From an uncultured Cellvibrio sp. (GTDB lineage Bacteria; Pseudomonadota; Gammaproteobacteria; Pseudomonadales; Cellvibrionaceae): a stretch of 6,245 bases of DNA. Shown one piece after another: positions 1 to 4,596 of the stretch; positions within the stretch are counted from its first letter, which is position 1, and each line of letters begins with the position of its first letter. The stretch is taken from NCBI GenBank assembly GCA_946482345.1, contig CAMLRJ010000218.1, positions 1-6,245 on the forward strand. The letters are read 5' to 3'. The notes under the pieces are model-generated. The model saw nothing but the letters and a program-made list of their open reading frames with translations. It had not been told where the DNA came from and did no database searches. A program made the position numbers and the translations under genes.

Positions 1-85
1 TGCCAAATTTTCCGCCATCCAGAAAAATGCCAAAATCTGTAATTTTGACGACGGTTAACTGATTATATCGACCAAGAGAAATCAT
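1..85 (-). CDS. cvfB: CvfB/YitL-like S1-domain RNA-binding protein, N-terminal fragment
   Basis: Only the first 28 codons are present, on the minus strand starting with ATG at 85; the rest lies beyond the left edge. The visible protein begins MISLGRYNQLTVVKITDFGI and continues with FLDGGKFG. The pattern 'LGRYN.L.V......FG.FLDGG..G' is how the first S1-like domain of CvfB/YitL family proteins begins (from memory of the family). These are cytoplasmic RNA-binding proteins with several S1 domains and a C-terminal winged helix; CvfB of Staphylococcus aureus affects virulence gene expression. The start is supported by an AGGA Shine-Dalgarno sequence (complement of 92-95) six bases upstream. Another ATG at 90-88 meets a stop at once. 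The gene is divergent from the M50 protease gene, with 55 bp between the start codons. Only 28 residues can be judged, so another S1-domain protein remains possible. Confidence 0.68.
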   Translation of the reverse strand, partial: MISLGRYNQLTVVKITDFGIFLDGGKFG

Positions 86-114
86 CACATATCCTGATTA
101 AGGTTGATTATGAA

Positions 115-120
115 ATTATA
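115..120 (-). promoter_or_regulatory. Candidate -10 box for the cvfB-like gene
   Basis: On the minus strand this reads TATAAT, a perfect sigma70 -10 hexamer, preceded directly by TG. It would place the transcription start near 108, about 22 bases ahead of the ATG at 85. No convincing -35 is seen at 16-18 bp spacing (the best is CATAAC), so the call rests on the -10 alone. The same 55-bp gap must also drive the divergent M50 gene, for which I see no good promoter. Confidence 0.4.
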
Positions 121-140
121 CATTAATAGAGCGATTTGTT

Positions 141-1241
141 ATGCAGATACTGAGTATAAATTATAAAAATAATAAAATTGTTTTGGATTTGTCGCCATCG
201 ACGGGTATGGAATTGTTGTTGGTTAATGACAGGCCGGTATCGCAAAAACATAATCGTGAAATGCATAGCTCACACCGCGTAGAAATTGAAGGCTTGGGTG
301 TTGTTCAATTAATATTTACGGTAAATATGGAGCAAAAAGAAATTGCTTACAAATGTATGGTAAATGATCAGCTTGTTGAAGAGGGCGTTAAATCTTTATT
401 AGTGGTTGCGCTATCAGATCCAGCTTCGATCAACTCTGATCATCTTCCTGCAAAAGAATCATTAAATAAACCTTCCGCCAACGCAAATAGTAAATGGATG
501 TTGTTGGCATTGGTCTTTAAATTATTAAAATCAGTTCAGGTAATTAAAGTTGCTTTGATCGCAACCAGTGTAGGCGCCTATAGCATTTTATTTTCATTTG
601 AATTTGCGTTGGCATTGATTGGTGTTTTGATATTTCATGAATATGGACATTTACGTGCAATGAAAAAATTTGGTATCCCCACGAAAGGAATGTATTTAAT
701 TCCATTTGTGGGTGGATTGGCTGTTGGTGATTCACCGAAAACACGTTGGCAAGATGTCTATATTTCGATGATGGGACCTGTTTATGGTCTGATTATGACA
801 ATTATTTTTTATCTGGTTTATTTAATCACCGATAGTCATTTCGCCGGTTTGGTTGCTTCAGTCAGTGCATTGGTGAATTTATTTAATTTGATTCCGGTTC
901 ATCCTTTGGACGGTGGCAGGGTAGTGAAGTCCTTGGTGTTTTCCGGCCGCAGCAGATACGCATTGATTGCGTTGCTTTTTATTTCGTCAAGTTGTTTGGT
1001 TATGGCTTGGCAATTAGGGCTGATGTTTTTAATATTTTTTATTGTTTTGGGCGTTATCGACATACTGGCCAATTGGCAAGTATCTCTTGCCGAAGATATA
1101 ACGCCATTAAAACCTTACGGCATTATTTATTCTTTGGTGTGGTATTTGTTGACAGCGATTGCATTTATCGCATTAATTTTTTTAATTGCTTCCGATAATT
1201 TACCCGGTTCGGAAATCGCCAGAAAAGTATTGCAATCCTGA
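141..1241 (+). CDS. M50 family (site-2 protease-like) membrane zinc metalloprotease
   Basis: A 366-residue polytopic membrane protein predicted to cut substrates within or next to the inner membrane. The zinc site is visible as HEYGH at residues 166-170 (HExxH, with E167 as catalytic base) inside a hydrophobic segment. The second family motif is NLIPVHPLDGGR at 249-260, where D257 would be the third zinc ligand. Between them, GGLAVGDSP and the MGPVYG segment (about 190-216) match the usual core. Hydrophobic segments lie roughly at 130-150, 152-175, 208-228, 235-252, 272-288, 292-311 and 328-350. Residues 1-115 form a soluble, beta-rich-looking N-terminal region that I cannot assign; no PDZ domain is evident, unlike RseP. 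The substrate cannot be told from context. The ATG has only a weak AGAG about nine bases upstream. The gene is divergent from the cvfB-like gene and convergent with the lipoprotein gene 22 bp downstream. Confidence 0.9.
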   Translation: MQILSINYKNNKIVLDLSPSTGMELLLVNDRPVSQKHNREMHSSHRVEIEGLGVVQLIFTVNMEQKEIAYKCMVNDQLVEEGVKSLLVVALSDPASINSDHLPAKESLNKPSANANSKWMLLALVFKLLKSVQVIKVALIATSVGAYSILFSFEFALALIGVLIFHEYGHLRAMKKFGIPTKGMYLIPFVGGLAVGDSPKTRWQDVYISMMGPVYGLIMTIIFYLVYLITDSHFAGLVASVSALVNLFNLIPVHPLDGGRVVKSLVFSGRSRYALIALLFISSSCLVMAWQLGLMFLIFFIVLGVIDILANWQVSLAEDITPLKPYGIIYSLVWYLLTAIAFIALIFLIASDNLPGSEIARKVLQS

Positions 1242-1263
1242 TTGTTAACTGGCGATTAAATCG

Positions 1264-1806
1264 TTACAGAAAAGGATTGTTTTCATCCTGTGCATAATAT
1301 CGGTTTTCAGTGATGGCTTTGGGATTCAGCTGATGCAATAGAAGGGCGTCAACATCGGCATTCACTTTGTCTATCAGCGTCAGTGGTTCATTTCGATCAA
1401 GAGATTCCAGTAGTGCATTCCCCCAAATGGAAACATGTCGTGTAAATATTTGCCGGTGTTTGTTTTTTTTGGCCCACTCACAACTGATTTTGAAACCAAT
1501 TTGTTGCATTTTTTTCTCGATAGTTTTCCTATCTTTCTGGTTGGTTGTTTCTTCCAAAAGTTGGTTGGTTACTTTCAGCCAACCATTGCGATAAATTTCC
1601 CATCCAAGATAAAACCGTTGAATCCAAAGCAGGTATTCTTCACTGGTTTGAATTTGTTTGTTTTCAGTATCAGCGTGGTAGGCTTTCAGGAACAGGCTGC
1701 GCTTTGGCATCTGATCTGGCCATTGATCCTTGAGGTTACTGCAGCCTGATGTGAATAACAGTACAAAGATTAGGGCGAATATGGATCTTAACGCATTGAT
1801 TTTCAT
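1264..1806 (-). CDS. Small predicted lipoprotein, function unknown
   Basis: Encodes 180 residues from ATG at 1806. The N-terminus MKINALRSIFALIFVLLFTS is a typical export signal (basic start, hydrophobic core) followed by G and C22. FTSGC serves as a slightly non-standard lipobox, so the mature protein is probably lipid-anchored at Cys22 and faces the periplasm. The mature part is hydrophilic and helix-rich. It has a tryptophan/tyrosine-rich stretch (EEYLLWIQRFYLGWEIYRNG, then WLKV; roughly 56-79), a Lys/Glu-rich middle, and one further cysteine in ISCEWAKK. I recognise no named domain. The reading frame stays open upstream to a TTG at 1893, but that start would add 29 residues ahead of the signal peptide and destroy it, so I chose the internal ATG. 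No strong ribosome binding site precedes either start. The stop codon is 22 bp from that of the convergent M50 gene. Confidence 0.75.
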   Translation of the reverse strand: MKINALRSIFALIFVLLFTSGCSNLKDQWPDQMPKRSLFLKAYHADTENKQIQTSEEYLLWIQRFYLGWEIYRNGWLKVTNQLLEETTNQKDRKTIEKKMQQIGFKISCEWAKKNKHRQIFTRHVSIWGNALLESLDRNEPLTLIDKVNADVDALLLHQLNPKAITENRYYAQDENNPFL

Positions 1807-1915
1807 GGGTATTGTTAACAAGTAATACTTGGGTGGATGTGGGTCTTGCCATTCTGGGTGCGAATTGTGACAGGAGTATAAAGGGGAGATCAATTTTTCC
1901 CTAAAACTTTATATG

Positions 1916-1939
1916 ATTAAATATGGACATTTGTTTAAT
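1916..1939. promoter_or_regulatory. Inverted repeat, candidate operator of the toxin-antitoxin operon
   Basis: Six-base arms ATTAAA (1916-1921) and TTTAAT (1934-1939) are perfectly complementary across a 12-base centre that contains ATGGACAT, itself a short palindrome with ATG/CAT arms. The repeat encloses the candidate -35 hexamer at 1924-1929, which is where a repressor would block transcription. Antitoxins of this family commonly repress their own operon, so binding by the antitoxin encoded at 1984 is a reasonable inference. The arms are AT-only and short, so chance is possible. Confidence 0.4.
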
Positions 1940-1953
1940 ATGTGTCTTATTAT
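1924..1953 (+). promoter_or_regulatory. Candidate sigma70 promoter for the toxin-antitoxin operon
   Basis: TGGACA at 1924-1929 differs from the -35 consensus in one base. TATTAT at 1948-1953 differs from the -10 consensus in one base. They are separated by 18 bp. Transcription would start near 1960, leaving a leader of about 24 bases with the GGAG ribosome binding site at 1974-1977. This position also argues against the upstream GTG (1942) as the antitoxin start, since that codon would lie inside the promoter. Confidence 0.5.
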
Positions 1954-1973
1954 GGATTTGTCTTGATGATTTC

Positions 1974-1977
1974 GGAG
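1974..1977 (+). promoter_or_regulatory. Ribosome binding site that fixes the antitoxin start
   Basis: GGAG is followed by a six-base spacer and ATG at 1984. The competing in-frame starts, GTG at 1942 and ATG at 1966, have no comparable upstream purine run. Confidence 0.65.
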
Positions 1978-1983
1978 CTAATT

Positions 1984-2373
1984 ATGCTTGCTCATGTTCA
2001 ATCGCTAGCGACCAGTGGTGCGGCTATATCCACGGCTTTGAACATCCTCAATAAATGGGATTGTTCTGAAAAAGAAAAAATGGCGATTTTGGGGGTTGGG
2101 CGATCTACTTTGCACAAGTATCAGTCTTCCCCGGAAAGCGCGCGCCTGACACCTGATTTGCTTGAGCGCATCAGTTACTTGCTCAACATTCATGCTTTGC
2201 TGAGAACTATTTTTGAAAACCCCGACAATATTTACGGTTTTGTACGCATGCCAAATCGAAGTCGTTTTTTTGGTGGCAAGGCACCAATGGAAATTATGAG
2301 TAGTGGTTTGATGACAACACTCTATGAAGTTTACAAACATCTGGATGCCATAAGATCAGGCGAATTTTCATGA
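1984..2373 (+). CDS. Xre/MbcA/ParS-type antitoxin (partner of RES toxin)
   Basis: A 129-residue cytoplasmic antitoxin that should bind and neutralise the RES toxin encoded next. Residues about 15-75 form an Xre-like helix-turn-helix region (ALNILNKWDCSEKEKMAILG, then GRSTLHKYQ). Residues about 78-126 match the MbcA/ParS toxin-binding region (formerly DUF2384): NPDNIYGFVRMPN, FGGKAPMEIMSSG and a final helix LYEVYKHLDAIRSG. I chose ATG 1984 because of the GGAG six bases upstream; the frame is open back to GTG 1942, which would overlap the likely promoter. The gene overlaps the toxin start by four bases (ATGA at 2370-2373), indicating coupled translation. Family antitoxins usually repress their own promoter, and an inverted repeat over the -35 is a candidate site. 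Identification is strong because both genes of the pair fit. Confidence 0.9.
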   Translation: MLAHVQSLATSGAAISTALNILNKWDCSEKEKMAILGVGRSTLHKYQSSPESARLTPDLLERISYLLNIHALLRTIFENPDNIYGFVRMPNRSRFFGGKAPMEIMSSGLMTTLYEVYKHLDAIRSGEFS

Positions 2374-3059
2374 TTGATATACCCTTGGAGGAATTTAAAG
2401 AGCAAGTCGGTTTCAGGTTAATGCCAAGTAAATTTCCACCGATTTCATTGTTTGATGATGTGGCCAATCACGATGACTTTGAAGTTTTATTTAGCATCCA
2501 GGCAATTACCAATCCAAGGCTGCGTCAGGAAGCGGGCAATTTGCATTGTGTGCCATCTGAAGAAAGACCTTATGGCATTCGCGGATGTTCGTATGCGTTG
2601 GGGCCGTTTGTGCATTTAAATCCCGCAGGTTCCCGTTTTTCTCCCGGTCATTTTGGTGTTTATTACGCTGCAATTAATTTGCAAACGGCAATATCAGAAA
2701 CGCGCTATCACCAGGAAAAATATTTTTCCTGTATCGAAGGGCTGAAATATGATCGTCTGTCCATGCGATGCTTAAGAACAGTATTTTCTGCATGCCTGCA
2801 TGACATTACTGCGCCGGAATATCGTCAATCCGATTGGTATCATCCGAATGATTATCAGGCATCACAATTATTGGGTGTGCAGCTTAAAAAAGCTGGGTCG
2901 CAAGGTGTTGTTTATGACTCGGTTCGCAGCCCGGGAAATTTATGTTTTGGCTTGTTGAGCCCAAAATTAATTTTGGATGTGGTGCAAACTGCGCATTACA
3001 GTTATATATGGGATGGTAAAAAAATTTCAGTTGCTATGGAAATGTTGACAGTGGTGTAA
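2370..3059 (+). CDS. RES-domain toxin (predicted NAD+-degrading)
   Basis: A 229-residue RES-family toxin. Characterised members (for example MbcT of Mycobacterium tuberculosis and the Pseudomonas putida Xre-RES pair) deplete cellular NAD+ by phosphorolysis or hydrolysis, stopping growth unless the antitoxin is bound. Visible family features are the N-terminal GFRLMPSKFPP (13-24), HLNPAGSRFSPGHFGVYYAA (82-101), ISETRYH with E110, YHPNDYQASQLLG (157-169) and GVVYDSVRSPG with S184 (179-189). The Arg, Glu and Ser that name the family are therefore all present, and nothing suggests inactivation. The protein has no signal peptide or membrane segment. Its ATG overlaps the antitoxin stop codon, so the two are one operon. 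The end of the gene contains TTGACA (3045-3050), a likely -35 for kdsB. Whether this member is a phosphorylase or a hydrolase cannot be read from sequence. Confidence 0.91.
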   Translation: MIDIPLEEFKEQVGFRLMPSKFPPISLFDDVANHDDFEVLFSIQAITNPRLRQEAGNLHCVPSEERPYGIRGCSYALGPFVHLNPAGSRFSPGHFGVYYAAINLQTAISETRYHQEKYFSCIEGLKYDRLSMRCLRTVFSACLHDITAPEYRQSDWYHPNDYQASQLLGVQLKKAGSQGVVYDSVRSPGNLCFGLLSPKLILDVVQTAHYSYIWDGKKISVAMEMLTVV

Positions 3060-3073
3060 TGATTGTATTTATT
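3045..3073 (+). promoter_or_regulatory. Candidate kdsB promoter starting inside the toxin gene
   Basis: A perfect -35 hexamer TTGACA (3045-3050) lies in the last codons of the toxin gene. After a 17-bp spacer comes TTTATT (3068-3073), a 4-of-6 match to the -10. Transcription would start near 3080, about 25 bases before the kdsB ATG. The -35 is strong but the -10 is mediocre. The gap between the genes also holds an AT-only palindrome (3071-3086). Confidence 0.4.
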
Positions 3074-3086
3074 AAAAATATTTAAT
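3071..3086. repeat. AT-only palindrome between toxin gene and kdsB
   Basis: ATTAAA, a four-base centre AATA, then TTTAAT. The arms are the same six bases as those of the inverted repeat upstream of the antitoxin gene (1916-1939), but with a 4-base rather than 12-base centre. It overlaps the proposed kdsB -10. It has no G/C stem and no T-run, so it is not a terminator. It may be a protein-binding site or a chance AT palindrome. Confidence 0.4.
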
Positions 3087-3104
3087 GTGAATGAGAAATA
3101 AAAG

Positions 3105-3866
3105 ATGAAGTTTTATGTTGTGATTCCTGCACGTTATGCCTCTACCCGGTTACCAGCAAAACCATTAAAAATGATTGCAGGGAAAACAATGATCCAGCAT
3201 GTGTATGAGCGTGCAAGTCAAAGCGATGCGGTCAAAGTCATTATCGCGACAGACGACGCTCGCATTGAATCTGTTGCTAAAGACTTTGGTGCATCTGTGT
3301 GCATGACCCAAGCAACACACAATTCAGGAACAGATCGCCTGCAAGAGGTTGCGCAGCAATTTAATTTGCAAGCCGATGATATAGTCGTCAATGTGCAGGG
3401 CGATGAACCTTTGATTCCACCGCAAGTGATTAATCAAGTTGCCAATAATTTATTTCGCAATGCATTTTCGAGTATGGCGACACTCAGTGAACCCATTCAT
3501 TCGCTCGAAGATTTTCGCAATCCCAACATAGTCAAAGTGATCAAGGATACAAAAGGCAAGGCGCTTTATTTTAGTCGTGCCCCCATCCCCTGGCCGCGAG
3601 ACCATTTTTCAAAACCGGATGTTGTTGCATTACCAAATCAATTTCCTGCGCAACGGCATATTGGTATTTATGCTTATCGTGTAGCTTTATTAAATGAATT
3701 CGTCACCTGGCCACAAGCCGATTTGGAAAAAATTGAATCACTGGAACAGTTGCGTGTTCTTGCCAACGGCCATGCAATTCATATTGAGGAAGCTTGCATG
3801 GCCGTGCCGGGTGGTGTGGATACTGAAGAAGATTTGGTTAGGGTCAGGAAGATTTTGGAAATGTAA
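3105..3866 (+). CDS. kdsB: 3-deoxy-manno-octulosonate cytidylyltransferase (CMP-Kdo synthetase)
   Basis: Catalyses CTP + Kdo to CMP-Kdo + diphosphate in the cytoplasm, activating Kdo for transfer to lipid A during LPS inner-core assembly. The 253 residues match the family length (about 250). Motifs run in the expected order: [16 protein letters not shown] (6-21), which forms the nucleotide-binding loop with R10, R15 and K19; [12 protein letters not shown] (95-106) with metal-binding D100; [14 protein letters not shown] (153-166); HIGIYAYR (185-192); [10 protein letters not shown] (213-222); and GVDTEEDL (237-244) with the second metal-binding aspartate D239. The ATG is preceded by a weak GAGAAA-type purine stretch. 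Pseudomonads place kdsB after lpxK; here its upstream neighbour is the toxin-antitoxin operon, so it probably needs its own promoter. A foldback repeat starts three bases after its stop codon. Confidence 0.97.
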   Translation: MKFYVVIPARYASTRLPAKPLKMIAGKTMIQHVYERASQSDAVKVIIATDDARIESVAKDFGASVCMTQATHNSGTDRLQEVAQQFNLQADDIVVNVQGDEPLIPPQVINQVANNLFRNAFSSMATLSEPIHSLEDFRNPNIVKVIKDTKGKALYFSRAPIPWPRDHFSKPDVVALPNQFPAQRHIGIYAYRVALLNEFVTWPQADLEKIESLEQLRVLANGHAIHIEEACMAVPGGVDTEEDLVRVRKILEM

Positions 3867-3869
3867 AAC

Positions 3870-4021
3870 ACCCTCTCCCCAGCCCTCTCCCATCAAGGGA
3901 GGGAGCAGACTGAAGTTCTTAAGGAAAAAGAAAATAAACTTGAAAGAATAAAGTTCAAGTTAATATTCGAACAGAACCAATTCCCCTCTCCCCTTGTGGG
4001 AGAGGGGCAGGGGAGAGGGGT
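3870..4021. repeat. 152-bp nested foldback element between kdsB and the phosphatase gene
   Basis: The outer arms are near-complementary C/T-rich and G/A-rich tracts at 3870-3891 and 3998-4021; each is a doubled CCC(C)TCTCCC unit, differing by two single-base indels and one centre base. Within the element are three hairpins. The left one (CCCTCTCCC at 3883-3891 facing GGGAGGGAG at 3897-3905) is imperfect. The centre one (AACTTGAA at 3937-3944 facing TTCAAGTT at 3954-3961) is perfect over eight bases. The right one (CCCCTCTCCC at 3983-3992 facing GGGAGAGGGG at 3998-4007) is perfect over ten bases. GTTCT (3915-3919) and AGAAC (3973-3977) are also symmetric about the same midpoint near 3946. It encodes no protein and fills most of the 193-bp gap. 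It resembles a REP-like or MITE-like mobile palindrome. No target-site duplication is obvious. Confidence 0.75.
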
Positions 4022-4059
4022 AAAAATAGTGAGTAGTAAAATATCAAAAGAAAATTTGT

Positions 4060-4521
4060 ATGAAAAAAATTCTATTCGTTTGTTTAGGCAACATCTGTCG
4101 CTCACCAACCGCTGATGGTGTATTACGTAAATTGGTTGCTGATGCGGGTTTGGAAAAAAGAATTCTGGTGGATTCTGCCGGAACCGGTGATTGGCATATT
4201 GGTCATGCACCTGATTCGCGCACTATCAAAGCAGCAGCTAAACGTGGGTATGATTTGTCAGTATTGCGTGCGCGTTTGGTAACGCGAGATGATTTTGATG
4301 AGTTTGATTATATTTTGGCGATGGATAAATCCAATCTCGCCAATTTGCAAAAAATGAAACCTGCGCATTTTACCGGTCATTTAGGTTTGTTTATGGAATT
4401 TGCACCGCACATGGGTTACACCGAAGTGCCGGATCCTTATCATGGTGATGTGGAAGATTTTGAGCGGGTGTTGGATTTGGTTGAAGAAGCATCTCAAAAT
4501 TTATTGAAAAAAATTGTGTAA
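4060..4521 (+). CDS. Low-molecular-weight protein tyrosine phosphatase
   Basis: A 153-residue cytoplasmic phosphatase of the LMW-PTP family, which hydrolyses phosphotyrosine through a cysteinyl-phosphate intermediate. The P-loop CLGNICRS sits at residues 8-15, with C8 as nucleophile and R14 binding phosphate. The general acid is D125 in VPDPYHGD (123-130). VDSAGTGDWHIG (37-48) and ILAMDKSNL (85-93) are further family signatures. Length is normal (about 150-160). The ATG has only a weak A/G-rich stretch upstream, and none of the foldback element is coding. In Pseudomonas the equivalent gene also lies between kdsB and murB. In other bacteria relatives dephosphorylate tyrosine kinases that control exopolysaccharide, but no kinase or polysaccharide cluster is visible here, so its substrate is unknown. 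Confidence 0.95.
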   Translation: MKKILFVCLGNICRSPTADGVLRKLVADAGLEKRILVDSAGTGDWHIGHAPDSRTIKAAAKRGYDLSVLRARLVTRDDFDEFDYILAMDKSNLANLQKMKPAHFTGHLGLFMEFAPHMGYTEVPDPYHGDVEDFERVLDLVEEASQNLLKKIV

Positions 4522-4526
4522 ACAAA

Positions 4527-4573
4527 CCCCACCCTAATCCCTCCCCTTAGTAAGGGGGAGGGGTTAGGAGGGG
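4527..4573. repeat. Long G/C-rich palindrome between the phosphatase gene and murB
   Basis: A C-rich left arm (4527-4549) and a G-rich right arm (4551-4573) form one long, slightly interrupted stem around a short AGT loop region. The inner part pairs CCTAATCCCTCCCCTTA with TAAGGGGGAGGGGTTAGG, with one G-T wobble and one bulged G. Outer CCCC/GGGG runs extend it. It starts six bases after the phosphatase stop and ends 23 bases before the murB start. It is similar in style to the foldback repeat at 3870-4021 but contains TAATCC/GGTTAGG rather than the CTCTCCC unit, so it looks like a different subfamily of genomic palindrome. No T-run follows, so an intrinsic terminator is unlikely. It could slow RNA decay or modulate murB expression. 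Confidence 0.75.
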
Positions 4574-4596
4574 ATGAAAATTTAATTGGAAAAAAA

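Noticed and set aside
95..110. Direct repeat TGATTA at 95-100 and 105-110 as an operator in the cvfB-M50 divergent promoter region
   Set aside because: The unit is six AT-rich bases with only two adjacent copies; the 10-bp period is suggestive but not enough to support a site.
1233..1283. Bidirectional terminator between the convergent M50 and lipoprotein genes (CAATCCT at 1233-1239, AGGATTG at 1273-1279, then TTTT)
   Set aside because: The arms are only seven bases, with a 33-base loop, and lie within the last codons of both genes; too weak to call.
1807..1893. Longer N-terminus of the lipoprotein from TTG at 1893
   Set aside because: It would place 29 residues ahead of an otherwise clean signal peptide and lipobox.
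1942..1983. Antitoxin start at GTG 1942 or ATG 1966
   Set aside because: GTG 1942 overlaps the likely promoter and neither has a ribosome binding site; ATG 1984 has GGAG at ideal spacing.
3983..4020. Rho-independent terminator after kdsB
   Set aside because: The stem is strong but is followed by CAGGGG on the plus strand, not a T-run; on the minus strand the T-run precedes the stem. It fits a repeat element better.
3893..4210. Minus-strand reading frame across the foldback element and the phosphatase start
   Set aside because: It is composed of translated repeat sequence and antisense of a well-supported gene; no family resemblance.
4527..4573. Rho-independent terminator after the phosphatase gene
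   Set aside because: The stem is followed by ATGAAAATTT with no continuous T-run, and murB begins 23 bases later with no evident promoter between.
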